NCBI RefSeq assembly: GCF_028713855.1
Contig: NZ_JAQTNN010000002.1
Span: 62,001 to 126,000, forward strand
From: Sulfuricurvum sp.
Lineage (GTDB): Bacteria; Campylobacterota; Campylobacteria; Campylobacterales; Sulfurimonadaceae
Length of the DNA stretch: 64,000 bases
Reading direction: 5' to 3'
Notes under the pieces: model-generated
What the model was told of the DNA's origin: nothing
What the model saw: only the letters and a program-made list of their open reading frames with translations
Database searches by the model: none
Shown: positions 26,642-36,390 of the stretch, in pieces
How the letters are laid out: each line of letters begins with the position of its first letter
Numbering within the stretch: the first letter of the stretch is position 1
Program-made: the position numbers and the translations under genes

Positions 26642-27657
26642 TCGGGTGGTTGTATCAAAAAATTTTCATCGCCGTTGTAAACGATGGCGGCGCATATGAT
26701 GTACGTGTTAGTACTCTAAAACAAAAAAAACCGATTAACAAAAAGAGCAAACATTTCGAAGGTGAGACTGCCTTTGAGGAGATGCTCACATTTGTACGAA
26801 AACAGACAGAAGAATCCCCTTTGCATTATGTATCACTGTTAAATCCTGATCTTAACCAAGGGGCATTAGCAGGATGTTCTGAGAACAACGATTCGCTTCA
26901 TGGCGCGCAAACACTTTTCCGTAAACAGGAATGGACTCTCTATGCTTCTTCTCGAGAGTTGGATGCATTGCAAAAAAGATATGCTGCTGTTGGACTTGAT
27001 TTTATTTTTTCGCCGTTTTCGCTGATGGAACATTTTTTCGCAGATAAGCTTTCAGGGGGATTGGCTCTGTACGCATTCGCGCAAAAAGATACGTTCAGTG
27101 TTGCTTTTTTTGAAGAGGGTAAGCTTGAATATGCGCACCATTATCCGATGCATCAAAACAGTGTTTCGGTACTAACAGAAGAGGCAAGCCCGGTGGGATT
27201 TTCCCTCGGGGTTGATGAGGATCAAGAAAAAGGGATTAATCTCGATGAGATTGAAAGCTTGGATGATTTGGATATTATCGATGAATTGGATGATCTGAGC
27301 GATATTGAGGATTTGGATACCCTCGAAGAGATTGTCGAATTTAGCGAAGATGCTCCTACTTCGGTTGAAAAACATGCTTCTTCCCCTCATGCAGATGAAG
27401 TAAAAGGAGAACTGGACCGTTTTAATGACGATTATGCCCGCTTTGAATTGATCGAGAAAACATTGGCTGAATTTTATGCGGGCGAACATTGCAAAAATCG
27501 GTTTATTGAGACCGTTTACATTGCCGATGCTTATGGGAGCGGCAATGAGCTTAAACGATACCTTGAAGAAGAACTTTTTTTAAATGTTTTGATTCGCCAT
27601 ATCGATGTAGGCAATGAGGTGATGGCCCTCAGCATAGCAGAAGAGGAGGGGCTGTGA
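26638..27657 (+). CDS. PilM/GspL-like protein with acidic insert
   Basis: The 339-residue protein starts with GTG overlapping the recombinase stop. No transmembrane segment is seen. Parts look like a degenerate actin-like fold of the PilM/GspL type: an N-terminal strand-turn (IFIAVVNDGGAYDVRVS), FSPFSLMEHF, then a strand pair with FEEGKLEYAHHYP, and a C-terminal IADAYGSGNELKRYLEE segment. A very acidic, Leu/Ile/Asp-rich stretch (about residues 197-245) is inserted. It overlaps by 4 bases a PilN-like and then a PilO-like gene, which supports the assignment. C. jejuni has comparable proteins in its DNA-uptake (Cts) system, but I cannot assign a specific one. PilM-like is inference. Confidence 0.6.
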   Translation: MIGWLYQKIFIAVVNDGGAYDVRVSTLKQKKPINKKSKHFEGETAFEEMLTFVRKQTEESPLHYVSLLNPDLNQGALAGCSENNDSLHGAQTLFRKQEWTLYASSRELDALQKRYAAVGLDFIFSPFSLMEHFFADKLSGGLALYAFAQKDTFSVAFFEEGKLEYAHHYPMHQNSVSVLTEEASPVGFSLGVDEDQEKGINLDEIESLDDLDIIDELDDLSDIEDLDTLEEIVEFSEDAPTSVEKHASSPHADEVKGELDRFNDDYARFELIEKTLAEFYAGEHCKNRFIETVYIADAYGSGNELKRYLEEELFLNVLIRHIDVGNEVMALSIAEEEGL

Positions 27658-28178
27658 ACCACAGTTTTATACCCCCACGTTCTAAACGCTTTATCAGCAG
27701 TGAATTACGCCTTGTCCTTTTCTTTTTTATTGTTACGATTATGATGTTGGTGGGAACCTATATCTTTTTAGAATACAAAACGTATAACTTTGTCTACGAG
27801 CGTAAGAGTGTTGCCCAAAAACATTCAGCTTTGAATAAATCCATCAAAGAGATGGAAGAAGAGATCAAGACACTTGAAGCTGAAGTGAAAATTGCCGATC
27901 AGGTGACGACTGACAATACGGTTATGAAAGAGAGTATCCGTAATCTTTTTGACCTGGTTCCGGATGATATCACGCTTGATCGAGCAGAACTCGATGCCAA
28001 GTCGCTTATTTTGTATGGGATGACTCCAAATAAAGATACGTATGAATACATGCTTCATGCACCGCTAAGATCTATTTTTAATCGTACCTATACGAGTTTT
28101 TATCCCGTGGAAAACGGATGGTATCGGTTCGTATCCTCAAACTATCTGGATAACGACACTGCTGAGGAGATCCAATGA
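27654..28178 (+). CDS. PilN-like bitopic membrane protein
   Basis: This 174-residue protein has a short basic N-terminus, one transmembrane helix (about residues 20-42), a periplasmic coiled coil (about 55-90) and a small alpha/beta domain (about 95-165). That is the PilN/GspL-C layout. The GTG start overlaps the upstream stop (GTGA), and the downstream ATG overlaps its own stop (ATGA). The module probably anchors a type IV pilus or type II secretion-like machine in the inner membrane. Assignment is by architecture and neighbourhood. Confidence 0.62.
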   Translation: MNHSFIPPRSKRFISSELRLVLFFFIVTIMMLVGTYIFLEYKTYNFVYERKSVAQKHSALNKSIKEMEEEIKTLEAEVKIADQVTTDNTVMKESIRNLFDLVPDDITLDRAELDAKSLILYGMTPNKDTYEYMLHAPLRSIFNRTYTSFYPVENGWYRFVSSNYLDNDTAEEIQ

Positions 28179-28693
28179 ATCGCCAAACACTTTATATGGT
28201 GATCCTTTCGTTTATTCTTTTAGTCGTAGTAGTTGTTTTCTCATTTTTACTTTTAATCCCAAAAGGGAAAGAGTACCGATCCCTTCGTTTGGAGAGTAAA
28301 AAAGAGTTTCAGCAACTCGAATTGACCCAAAATAAATTCGACATTACGCATAACCGACTTAAAGAAATTCAGACTCAAAACAGCCATACAATCACTGCTT
28401 TTAATACACATTTTAATTCGGATCAGTTTGAGCGTATCTATAAAAAAGAGTTTACCGATCTTTACTTGACCGAGGTGACCACATTTGACACCAATGGTAC
28501 GTTTAAAGTGTATGAAGTAAACGCCACGTCCAAAATCACGTCACCGCAAAGTTTTTATACGTTTTTGGAAAATATCAATAAGAGCAAATGGATTATCGGA
28601 GTTAATTTCCCGATCCATTTCGAGCGGGACGGTGACAAAATACGTTCAAGTTTTACGATGAGGGTACATAATAGCAAAGAGAGTAAAGAATAA
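28175..28693 (+). CDS. PilO-like bitopic membrane protein
   Basis: The 172-residue protein has one N-terminal transmembrane helix (about 7-28), a coiled coil (about 35-75) and a C-terminal ferredoxin-like domain, the PilO/GspM arrangement. The segment SPQSFYTFLENINKSKWII matches the spacing in PilO where the helix after the coiled coil is followed by a strand. It ends the PilMNO-like module; its stop codon directly abuts the stop of the convergent proC. Confidence 0.62.
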   Translation: MNRQTLYMVILSFILLVVVVVFSFLLLIPKGKEYRSLRLESKKEFQQLELTQNKFDITHNRLKEIQTQNSHTITAFNTHFNSDQFERIYKKEFTDLYLTEVTTFDTNGTFKVYEVNATSKITSPQSFYTFLENINKSKWIIGVNFPIHFERDGDKIRSSFTMRVHNSKESKE

Positions 28694-29455
28694 TTACTTC
28701 ATCCCTTTAGCTCGATCATGGGCTGCACGGATTGCTTCCATACACCCTTCTCGAACTTTCCCTTTTTCCATTGCACCGTAGCCTGCGGCCGTCGTTCCTC
28801 CTGGGCTCATAACATTATCTTTTAAAAGTGCGGGATGAACGGTTTGGATCAATTTAGCGAACCCGTCAAAAAGCCCTCGCATAAGCACCATCGCATCATC
28901 ACGTTTGAGCCCTTCGCGCACCGCTCCGTCACACAGCGCTTCAGCGATCAGAGCCAGATAAGCTGGCCCGCTTCCCGCAAGTGCTGTAGCGATATCGAGT
29001 TCTTTTTCGCTTCCAAGCCATAAAGTAGAGCCGATACTGCTAAACAAAGTGATTGCATTCGCCGAAATAGTACTGTCTCCGACCAATGAGGTCATCGACG
29101 CGCCTACTTCCGCGGCCAGATTGGGCATTGCACGGCAGTAATTGTTGGCATGGATTGTACGAAGAGAGGCGAGAGGAGTTCCGGCTAAAACCGAATAAAG
29201 TGTTTGTGCCGTCCCTTTGAGAAGTGGAGCAACTTCGGCTAAATTAGATGGTTTGACACATAAGATGACCGTTTTATTGGTAATATCTGCATCGGCATAG
29301 AGTGTTTTTTTGACTGGAGTCTTTAATGCTCTTTCAAAATTCTCCATAGTGCTCATACTTCGGCCGATTACCTCTATCGTATGGGTTTCACAGAGCCCTT
29401 TGGCAAGGGCAAGCGCCATTTTACCGTTACCGACAAAGGTGATCGATTTAGGCAT
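28694..29455 (-). CDS. proC: Pyrroline-5-carboxylate reductase
   Basis: ProC reduces pyrroline-5-carboxylate to proline. The 253-residue protein has a Rossmann N-terminus (TFVGNGKMALALAKGL), CVKPSNLAEV, and the C-terminal signature MSPGGTTAAGYGAME with GSGPAYLALIAEAL. It overlaps fliW by 8 bases. proC-fliW next to bamD-lon matches C. jejuni Cj1076-Cj1073c. Confidence 0.95.
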   Translation of the reverse strand: MPKSITFVGNGKMALALAKGLCETHTIEVIGRSMSTMENFERALKTPVKKTLYADADITNKTVILCVKPSNLAEVAPLLKGTAQTLYSVLAGTPLASLRTIHANNYCRAMPNLAAEVGASMTSLVGDSTISANAITLFSSIGSTLWLGSEKELDIATALAGSGPAYLALIAEALCDGAVREGLKRDDAMVLMRGLFDGFAKLIQTVHPALLKDNVMSPGGTTAAGYGAMEKGKVREGCMEAIRAAHDRAKGMK

Positions 29456-29837
29456 TGTCTGTCCCCTTCAGGTAGTTTTTAATCGGATCGGCAATCCCGA
29501 AATCGGCACGGTTGTCGATAATGATCTGTGCCATCATCTGATTATCGGTATTAAAAATGAGCGGAGCGACAAAATTAATGGTTGATTTTTCAATCGGCGT
29601 CTGCAAAATCATAATGTTGTAAATCAAAAGATTACTTTCGGGTGTGATACCCATCAAGGCTTGAAGGGAGGTGGGAATATCGAAAGAGTATTCACGGAGG
29701 GCAAAAGGGTTGATCAGGGTAAAAGAGGGACCCTCTCCGATACTCTCAAGACGCAAAAAAATTTCGTCTATTTTTTGGAGTTCCATTTTGGAGACCGATT
29801 CGAAACCGAGCAACGGGAGCTTTAAATCAAACTGCAT
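29448..29837 (-). CDS. fliW: Flagellar assembly factor FliW
   Basis: FliW binds flagellin and the translational repressor CsrA, so that CsrA activity follows flagellin export. The 129-residue protein shows the family pattern: LLGFESVSKMELQKIDEIF, then FTLINPFALREYSFDIP and FVAPLIFNTDN with the final YLKGT. It is transcribed away from bamD; AGAAGG lies upstream of the ATG and a minus-strand TAAAAT is at 29871-29866. csrA itself is not in the window. Confidence 0.93.
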   Translation of the reverse strand: MQFDLKLPLLGFESVSKMELQKIDEIFLRLESIGEGPSFTLINPFALREYSFDIPTSLQALMGITPESNLLIYNIMILQTPIEKSTINFVAPLIFNTDNQMMAQIIIDNRADFGIADPIKNYLKGTDNA

Positions 29838-29865
29838 AACTACCTTCTTGTATCATAATGGTCTG

Positions 29866-29932
29866 ATTTTAACACATCAAACTAAAAAGTTTCAAATTAT
29901 GGCAGGGGTGTTTAATCTCTTTACGGTAAAAT
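29866..29932. promoter_or_regulatory. Divergent -10 elements for fliW-proC and bamD-lon
   Basis: A minus-strand TAAAAT (29871-29866) faces fliW and a plus-strand TAAAAT (29927-29932) faces bamD. Both lie in an A/T-rich gap of 126 bases. No operator-like repeats were noticed. Confidence 0.45.
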
Positions 29933-29963
29933 AGCTCGATATTTAAAAAATGTAGGTTTAACA

Positions 29964-30683
29964 ATGATGAAAACGTGGTTGGTCGCGATGGCGGCACTTA
30001 TACTTTTTGCCGGATGCGGCAGTAAAGAGCCCGAAGAGTTTAATAAGCCGGCAGAATACTGGTATGAGAAAATGGTTACGTCGGTTTCCAATGGTAATTT
30101 GGAAAAAGCGGACAGCTATTTTAGTTCTTTACAAAGTGAACACATAAGTTCACCTTTTTTGTCTGAAGCGACGATGATTATGGCACAGGCACATATGGCG
30201 CATGACGAGTATTTGTTAGCGGAACACTTTTTGGATGAGTATATCCGTCGTTACGCTACCCCTGAAGGGCGTGAATTTGCAGAATTTTTGAAAGTCAAAG
30301 CAAAGTTTTTAGCTCTTCCTAATCCGGGACGGGATCAGGGACTGATCGATGAAACCCTTAAAGGGGTTGAGACGTTTAAGAAAAATTACCCTTATTCGAC
30401 CTATATCTCTCAAGTGAATACGATGGAAACACAATTGCAACTCGCTCGTGGGGTGCTTAATGAACAGATCGCTCAGTTGTACGAGCGTTTGGGCAAACCA
30501 AAAGGTTCAGAATACTATCGTTCAATGGCACCGGTCACATGGATTAAGTCGGATGAAGTGATTCAAGCCAATATTCCATGGTACCGTGAAATGTTTGAAG
30601 GTGACGGCAGTAGCAGTTGGTACGATTTTATGATTCCAAAAACACGTAATGTCGTTTCAATGGATGACAACGAGAGCAAATAA
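29964..30683 (+). CDS. bamD: Outer membrane assembly lipoprotein BamD
   Basis: The 239-residue lipoprotein has a signal ending in LFAGC (Cys19 by the first ATG) and TPR-like helices over the rest, as in BamD (ComL) of the BAM complex that inserts outer-membrane proteins. Typical pieces are YYEKMVTSVS-like helix 1 and YPYSTYISQVNTMETQLQLARG near residue 140. Two adjacent ATGs (29964, 29967) are both possible. It is followed by lon after 18 bases, as in C. jejuni. Confidence 0.9.
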   Translation: MMKTWLVAMAALILFAGCGSKEPEEFNKPAEYWYEKMVTSVSNGNLEKADSYFSSLQSEHISSPFLSEATMIMAQAHMAHDEYLLAEHFLDEYIRRYATPEGREFAEFLKVKAKFLALPNPGRDQGLIDETLKGVETFKKNYPYSTYISQVNTMETQLQLARGVLNEQIAQLYERLGKPKGSEYYRSMAPVTWIKSDEVIQANIPWYREMFEGDGSSSWYDFMIPKTRNVVSMDDNESK

Positions 30684-30701
30684 CTAAATAGGATTTTTTC
30701 A

Positions 30702-33125
30702 ATGCAACTTAGTAATTACAACTCTTTTCCGACAAATTTACCGGTAATTGCGGAAGATGAGCTTTTTTTATATCCCTTTATGATTTCGCCGCTTTTTTTG
30801 AACGATGAAAAAAATATTGCGGCAGCAGCCGAAGCAATCGAGAACAATTCACTGATCATTGTCTGCCCTGTAAAACCGGAACATGAAGGGGAACGGGAAG
30901 GCGATGCTATTTACGATGCCGGTGTTATCGGTTCTATCATGCGTAAAGTCGTTCTCCCAGATGGGCGTATTAAAGTGTTATTCCAAGGGCTCGCACGTGG
31001 TCATGTCATAGAAATGGTACACGACAATCCGTTACGTGCCCATGTCGATTTAATTCAGTCACATAGTGTCAATGAACTCAAAATGGATGCGATTTTGGAA
31101 GTATTACGTGAAAAAGTGCGCGCTCTTTCACAGGTTAGCAACTATTTTCCACCGGATTTGCTCCGTACGATTGAGGAAAATCACGAATATAACCGCATTG
31201 TTGACCTTATCTGCAGTTCGATCAAAATCAAAAAAGAGAACGCCTACAAACTCTTTATTGAACGGGATCCTGAAAAACGGTTTTTGATGCTGATAGATGA
31301 GTTAATCGAAGAGACCGAAGCCAACAAGCTTCAAAAAGAGATCCGCTCGAAAGTTCATACCCGTATCGAAAAAGTGAACAAAGAATATTTCCTCAAAGAG
31401 CAGCTCAAACAGATTCAAAAAGAGCTGGGGACCGATACCCACCGTGATGAAGAGATCGAAGAGTTTCGTAAAAAGCTCGATGCCAAAAAAGATAAAATGC
31501 ATCCCGATGCGTACAAAGAGATCAACAAACAGCTCGAACGTTTTGCCCGTATGCATCCTGACAGCGCGGATGCGGGGATGATCCAAACCTATTTGGAATG
31601 GGTACTTGAAATTCCCTACGGTGATGAGGCGAAAAAAGCGCTCAATATCCACGACGTCGAAAATCAGCTCAACAAAGATCACTTCTCTCTCAAAAAACCT
31701 AAAGAGCGTATTTTGGAGTATTTCTCGGTCAAAGAATTGCTTGAACTGCGCGGTATTGCCGATAAAGAGGGGCGTGGTGCAATCCTATGTTTCGCGGGCC
31801 CTCCGGGTGTAGGTAAAACTTCTCTTGCTAACTCGATAGCGACTGCCCTCAAACGTCCTCTCGTTCGGATCGCATTGGGCGGGTTGGAAGATGTGAACGA
31901 ATTGCGCGGACACCGTCGTACCTATATCGGTGCAATGCCGGGACGTATCGTTCAAGGGGTGATCGAAGCGAAAAAGATGAACCCTGTTATCGTTCTCGAT
32001 GAGATCGATAAGGTAGCAAAATCGCATCGAGGTGATCCGACGGCGGTATTGTTAGAGATTCTCGATCCGGAGCAAAATACCCATTTTAGAGATTATTATT
32101 TAAACTTTAACCTCGATCTCTCTAAAGCGATTTTTATCGCGACGGCAAACGACGTAGGACAGATCCCTGGGCCGTTGCGTGACCGTATGGAATTTATCTC
32201 AGTGAGTTCGTACACACCGCAAGAGAAATTTCAGATCGCTAAACAGTATTTGATCCCTCAAGAACTGAAAAAACATGGTTTGAAAACTTCGGAACTCTCG
32301 ATTTCGAAAACAGCATTGGCAGAAGTGATCGAGAAACACACCCGTGAAGCAGGGGTACGTAACCTCCGTCGACGTGTGGCCGATATCGTTCGTAAAGCGG
32401 CGAAAAAGATTCTTGAAGAACCGAGTACTCAAAAAGTGACCGTGAGTCTAAAAAACCTGAAAGACTTTTTGGAAAAAACCATTTTTGAGATTGATCGAAC
32501 CGACCATATCGATCGCATCGGTGTCGTCAACGGTCTTGCATGGACAGCCGTCGGCGGTGATGTTCTCAAAATAGAAGCGATCCGTATCAACGGTAAAGGG
32601 GTATTACAGCTGACCGGTAGTTTAGGGGATGTAATGAAAGAGTCGGCTCGTATTGCCCTTTCTGTTGTTAAAACCTTGATTGACGAAGGAAAAATTACGG
32701 TAGATCATTCGATCATTCCTCTCAGCCCTGCTGAGCGTGAAAGTGATGTCCCTGTGGATGCGAGTGAAGTGTATAAACGTTTCGATTTACATATTCACGT
32801 TCCTGACGGTGCAACGCCTAAAGACGGACCGAGTGCGGGGATTGCGATGTCCACTGTTATCGCTTCGATCTTGACCAATAAAAAAGTACGTGCCGATATC
32901 GCAATGACGGGGGAAGTATCATTGACGGGGAATGTTCTCCCGATCGGCGGACTCAAAGAGAAGCTGATTGCCGCACATCGTGCAGGGATGAAGCTTGCCC
33001 TCATCCCTCAGAAAAATTTTGATCGTGATTTGAGTGATATACCGGATGAAGTGAAATCAGCCATCGAAATCATCGGTGTCAGTCGAATCGAAGAGGTTCT
33101 TAGTCGCCTTTTAATTGACGGATAA
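30702..33125 (+). CDS. lon: ATP-dependent protease La (Lon)
   Basis: Lon is the cytoplasmic AAA+ serine protease for misfolded and regulatory proteins. The 807-residue protein has the N-terminal substrate domain (1-205), a coiled-coil linker, the AAA+ module with Walker A GPPGVGKT near residue 367 and Walker B VIVLDEIDK, and the protease domain. The catalytic Ser is in PKDGPSAG (about 710) and the Lys in GGLKEKLIAAHRAG (about 752). The 3' end overlaps the convergent tilS by 26 bases. Confidence 0.97.
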   Translation: MQLSNYNSFPTNLPVIAEDELFLYPFMISPLFLNDEKNIAAAAEAIENNSLIIVCPVKPEHEGEREGDAIYDAGVIGSIMRKVVLPDGRIKVLFQGLARGHVIEMVHDNPLRAHVDLIQSHSVNELKMDAILEVLREKVRALSQVSNYFPPDLLRTIEENHEYNRIVDLICSSIKIKKENAYKLFIERDPEKRFLMLIDELIEETEANKLQKEIRSKVHTRIEKVNKEYFLKEQLKQIQKELGTDTHRDEEIEEFRKKLDAKKDKMHPDAYKEINKQLERFARMHPDSADAGMIQTYLEWVLEIPYGDEAKKALNIHDVENQLNKDHFSLKKPKERILEYFSVKELLELRGIADKEGRGAILCFAGPPGVGKTSLANSIATALKRPLVRIALGGLEDVNELRGHRRTYIGAMPGRIVQGVIEAKKMNPVIVLDEIDKVAKSHRGDPTAVLLEILDPEQNTHFRDYYLNFNLDLSKAIFIATANDVGQIPGPLRDRMEFISVSSYTPQEKFQIAKQYLIPQELKKHGLKTSELSISKTALAEVIEKHTREAGVRNLRRRVADIVRKAAKKILEEPSTQKVTVSLKNLKDFLEKTIFEIDRTDHIDRIGVVNGLAWTAVGGDVLKIEAIRINGKGVLQLTGSLGDVMKESARIALSVVKTLIDEGKITVDHSIIPLSPAERESDVPVDASEVYKRFDLHIHVPDGATPKDGPSAGIAMSTVIASILTNKKVRADIAMTGEVSLTGNVLPIGGLKEKLIAAHRAGMKLALIPQKNFDRDLSDIPDEVKSAIEIIGVSRIEEVLSRLLIDG

Positions 33126-34095
33126 GACGCATTGTTTCGGGGGAACCGTAAAGATACCCCCGAAGTTTGCTCCCTACTTTTAGTTTTCTGCACTCTTCTT
33201 TAAACCCTTTATCCATGATAACGTTACTCTCATATGGAGCGATAAAGGTATAGTTACCCTCGATCGATACTACGGTGTGCCGGGCGATAAGATGTTCTCC
33301 GCCACGCTTTAGTGCTTCTTTGTCATGTTGACTGAGTAAATATCCGATATTTTTGAAAAAGGTGTCGATTCCATACACTAACGAGCGGATATTTTTAGGG
33401 TTTTGAGCATAGGCAAACCCATTCAGTAATGTAAAATTTATAGGTTCAATCAATGTTTCATTATCCTCTTCCAGGTAACGAAAGCTTCGGCGGATGGCAT
33501 CGCGATATTCACGCATCATTGGTGCGCTGTAGCGATGTCTAAAAGCATTACGGGTATACCGTTCATCAGCGTTGCTTTCATCAATGTGGTGAGGGATATT
33601 TTGAATATGAAGATACGCTTCGATTGATTCACGATCCCATTCGAGTAGAGGGCGGAGTATTTCGATCCCCTCACGTGTATCGTGTGAACGAATTCCGAGT
33701 ATTTCTGGTAGACCCGATCCGCGACACATTTGCATCATGAGCCACTCCAAACGATCGTTCAGCTGGTGGGCGGTAAGGAGATAGGTATAGCCGTATTTTT
33801 TCATCAGATATCCAAAAAATCGGTATCGTTCTTCGCGGGCACGATGTTCGAAATTTGCTCCCCCTAAACGGCACGAATGGATATGACATTGGATATTGTG
33901 TTTTTGGGCGAGATCAATAGCGCTTTGCTCTTCGGTGTTACTGGAGGAGCGTGTATGATAGTTGACATGGGCAATATCAAACGAAATAGTGTGTTCAAGG
34001 AGAAGATGAAAGAGGGCAGTGGAATCAACCCCTCCCGAGAAGGCAAGGAGAACTTTCCCCTCTTTTAGTAGGTCAAGATGGAGAAGTTCAGACAT
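33100..34095 (-). CDS. tilS: tRNA(Ile)-lysidine synthase
   Basis: TilS converts C34 of tRNA-Ile(CAU) to lysidine so that it reads AUA. The PP-loop SGGVDS is at residues 20-25, HVNYHTR and the LTAHQLNDRLEWLMM segment follow, and RGSGLPEILGI is conserved. At 331 residues it lacks most of the C-terminal domain of E. coli TilS, which is usual in Campylobacterota. It overlaps rimO by 8 bases at its start and lon by 26 bases at its end. Confidence 0.93.
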   Translation of the reverse strand: MSELLHLDLLKEGKVLLAFSGGVDSTALFHLLLEHTISFDIAHVNYHTRSSSNTEEQSAIDLAQKHNIQCHIHSCRLGGANFEHRAREERYRFFGYLMKKYGYTYLLTAHQLNDRLEWLMMQMCRGSGLPEILGIRSHDTREGIEILRPLLEWDRESIEAYLHIQNIPHHIDESNADERYTRNAFRHRYSAPMMREYRDAIRRSFRYLEEDNETLIEPINFTLLNGFAYAQNPKNIRSLVYGIDTFFKNIGYLLSQHDKEALKRGGEHLIARHTVVSIEGNYTFIAPYESNVIMDKGFKEECRKLKVGSKLRGYLYGSPETMRLIRQLKGD

Positions 34096-35404
34096 TTCCC
34101 GTTACGGTTGCCAGCGGACGTTTTTCGGCGAGTTCTGTGATACGGGCTTGGTAGATTGTACCGAAGCTAAGTTCTCCTTCAATCTCTCGGTCGTTGACGT
34201 AGATTTCACCATCCACATCGGGTGCCCAGTTGAGTGCGCGGGCACTGAGGAGGAATTCGTGTTCATCACTCTCTCCATCGATGACAATGGCAATTTCTGT
34301 TCCTACGAGTTTTTGCAGACTTGTTACTTCGACATCCGAAGCGATTTTTCCCAGTTTTTTAGCGCGTGCATTGATCACTTTGGACGGAATTTTTTCGTCC
34401 ATTGTATAGGCACTTGTTCCCTCTTCGTCAGAGTAGCTAAAGACATTCATGCGATCAAAACCAAAACTCCCTGCAAACTCTGCCATTTCATCAAACATTG
34501 CTTCAGACTCGTGCGGATGACCAACGATAAAACTGGTGCGGATAAAGGCATTTGGGAGTGCTTTCATGGCATTAAGAAGCTCGAGGGTTTTTGCTTTTCC
34601 GAATCCCCGTTTCATGATACGAAGCATATCGTCGTTGATGTGCTGTATCGGCATATCGAAATAGTTGTGGAACAGTTTCGAATCCCCGATCGTTTTGATC
34701 AATTTTAACGTGGTTGTGGATGGATAGAGATACAGGATACGGGCACTTTTTACCCCGTCGATCAGTTCGATCCGTTTGATGAGGTGGATAAGACCATCAG
34801 AGATGTTTTGATCTCGTAAATAGGAACTGGAGTCTTGGGAAACGAAGCTGAAATCGTAATATCCTTTGGCAACCAATCCTTCGACTTCACGAGCGATACT
34901 CTCTAAATCACGCGAATGGAGTTTCCCTTTGAACGAGGGGATGGCACAGAAACTGCACACCTGATTACACCCTTCGGAGAGTTTAATGTAGGCATGATAC
35001 GTCGAACCGGTTACAACTCGCTCTGCGCCGTCAATGAGATAGACTTCAGGGGTAAAACGGCTTTGTTTAGCGGCAAGAAGTTCGTCGATTTTGTCATAAT
35101 CACCGACACCGGTGAAGATATCGACTTCGCTCAGTTCTTTGGACAGTTCCTCTTTGTACCGCTCAGAGAGACATCCTGCCATAACGAGAACCGAATCTTT
35201 TTTACGTCCTGCATCGAGATTAAAAATAGTATTTAGTGACTCTTGTTTTGCTGCATCGATGAATCCGCAGGTATTAACGATAATGACATCTGCCTCACCG
35301 CTCGCATCGGTCATTTCAAAATCTTTGAGACGCCCAAGCATTACCTCGGTATCGACGAGATTTTTAGTACAACCTAATGAAACAATATGGAGTTTTTTGG
35401 ACAT
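34088..35404 (-). CDS. rimO: Ribosomal protein uS12 methylthiotransferase RimO
   Basis: RimO is a radical-SAM enzyme that methylthiolates Asp88 of ribosomal protein uS12. The 438-residue protein has Cys12, Cys46 and Cys78 for the auxiliary cluster and Cys146, Cys150 and Cys153 (CNQVCSFC) for the SAM cluster, followed by IPSFKGKLHSR, the RimO rather than MiaB version. The TRAM domain is at the C-terminus. A minus-strand TATAAT lies at 35437-35432. It heads a rimO-tilS unit. Confidence 0.95.
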   Translation of the reverse strand: MSKKLHIVSLGCTKNLVDTEVMLGRLKDFEMTDASGEADVIIVNTCGFIDAAKQESLNTIFNLDAGRKKDSVLVMAGCLSERYKEELSKELSEVDIFTGVGDYDKIDELLAAKQSRFTPEVYLIDGAERVVTGSTYHAYIKLSEGCNQVCSFCAIPSFKGKLHSRDLESIAREVEGLVAKGYYDFSFVSQDSSSYLRDQNISDGLIHLIKRIELIDGVKSARILYLYPSTTTLKLIKTIGDSKLFHNYFDMPIQHINDDMLRIMKRGFGKAKTLELLNAMKALPNAFIRTSFIVGHPHESEAMFDEMAEFAGSFGFDRMNVFSYSDEEGTSAYTMDEKIPSKVINARAKKLGKIASDVEVTSLQKLVGTEIAIVIDGESDEHEFLLSARALNWAPDVDGEIYVNDREIEGELSFGTIYQARITELAEKRPLATVTGNV

Positions 35405-35455
35405 TTACCAACCCTTGGATAATATAGTGCAATTATAGCCAACTGGAGGTTGAAG

Positions 35456-36379
35456 ATGCTTAGACGACACAATTACGATTTGATCCCCTCATCCGAGATA
35501 ACATCTGAGTCAATCTATCATGAGCGCCGAGCATTGATGAAACTGGGTGCATCGGCTGCTGTTTTGGCAATGGCTTCCCCGCTTTCAGCTGCCTTGGCTT
35601 TTCAAAAACAAAAAAGTTCATTGGACTTGACCCCCTTTGATCTGGTGACCTCCTACAACAATTTTTATGAATTTTCCGTTGATAAAGAGGGACCTGCCAA
35701 GCTTTCGAAACATTTTAAATCCCGTCCGTGGACGGTCGCTATCGGCGGAGAGGTGCAAAAGCCGCAGACGCTTGATATTGATGCAATCATAAAAAAAATC
35801 CCTTTGGAAGAGCGCATCTATCGTCTTAGATGCGTCGAGGGATGGGCGATGGTCATACCGTGGGTCGGATTTCCTCTTTCTTCATTGCTTAAAGCCGCCG
35901 GACTGACCTCAAAATCCAAATACGTTGAATTTGAGACGCTGTTTGATCCTGCCCAATTTCCCGGACAAAAACAAAGTTTTGGTACTATTGCATTTCCTTA
36001 CCATGAAGGGCTTCGGATTGATGAGGCGATGCATCCGCTCACCATCTTGGCAGTCGGTTTGTACGGGAAAGAGCTGATGCCGCAAAACGGAGCGCCGATT
36101 CGGCTTGTCGTGCCGTGGAAATACGGGTTTAAAAGTATTAAGTCGATCGTAAAGATTACGTTGAAAGAACACCAAACGCGCTCGACGTGGAACGAAGTAG
36201 CCCCGAATGAATACGGCTTTTACGCCAACGTCAACCCCGCTGTCGATCATCCGAGATGGTCGCAGGCGCGTGAGAGGGTGATAGGAAAGTTTTTTAAACA
36301 AGATACCCTTGCCTTCAACGGATACGCTACGGAAGTCGCACATCTGTACAAAGGGATGAATTTACGCAAGTTTTACTAA
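35456..36379 (+). CDS. msrP: Protein-methionine-sulfoxide reductase, catalytic subunit MsrP
   Basis: MsrP is a periplasmic molybdopterin enzyme that repairs oxidised methionines in envelope proteins. The start at ATG 35456 is decided by CTGGAGG (35443-35449), which is 6 bases upstream; the in-frame TTG at 35450 is too close. The 307-residue protein has a twin-arginine signal (Arg24-Arg25 in [10 protein letters not shown]), the cofactor ligand Cys126 in YRLRCVEGW, and [11 protein letters not shown] near residue 220. It is followed by msrQ after 11 bases. Confidence 0.93.
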   Translation: MLRRHNYDLIPSSEITSESIYHERRALMKLGASAAVLAMASPLSAALAFQKQKSSLDLTPFDLVTSYNNFYEFSVDKEGPAKLSKHFKSRPWTVAIGGEVQKPQTLDIDAIIKKIPLEERIYRLRCVEGWAMVIPWVGFPLSSLLKAAGLTSKSKYVEFETLFDPAQFPGQKQSFGTIAFPYHEGLRIDEAMHPLTILAVGLYGKELMPQNGAPIRLVVPWKYGFKSIKSIVKITLKEHQTRSTWNEVAPNEYGFYANVNPAVDHPRWSQARERVIGKFFKQDTLAFNGYATEVAHLYKGMNLRKFY

Positions 36380-36390
36380 AAAGGTTATTA

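Noticed and set aside
34019-34708. 229-codon open frame antisense to rimO
   Set aside because: It is fully inside rimO on the opposite strand, has low-complexity composition, and shows no family motif. A shadow of the real gene.
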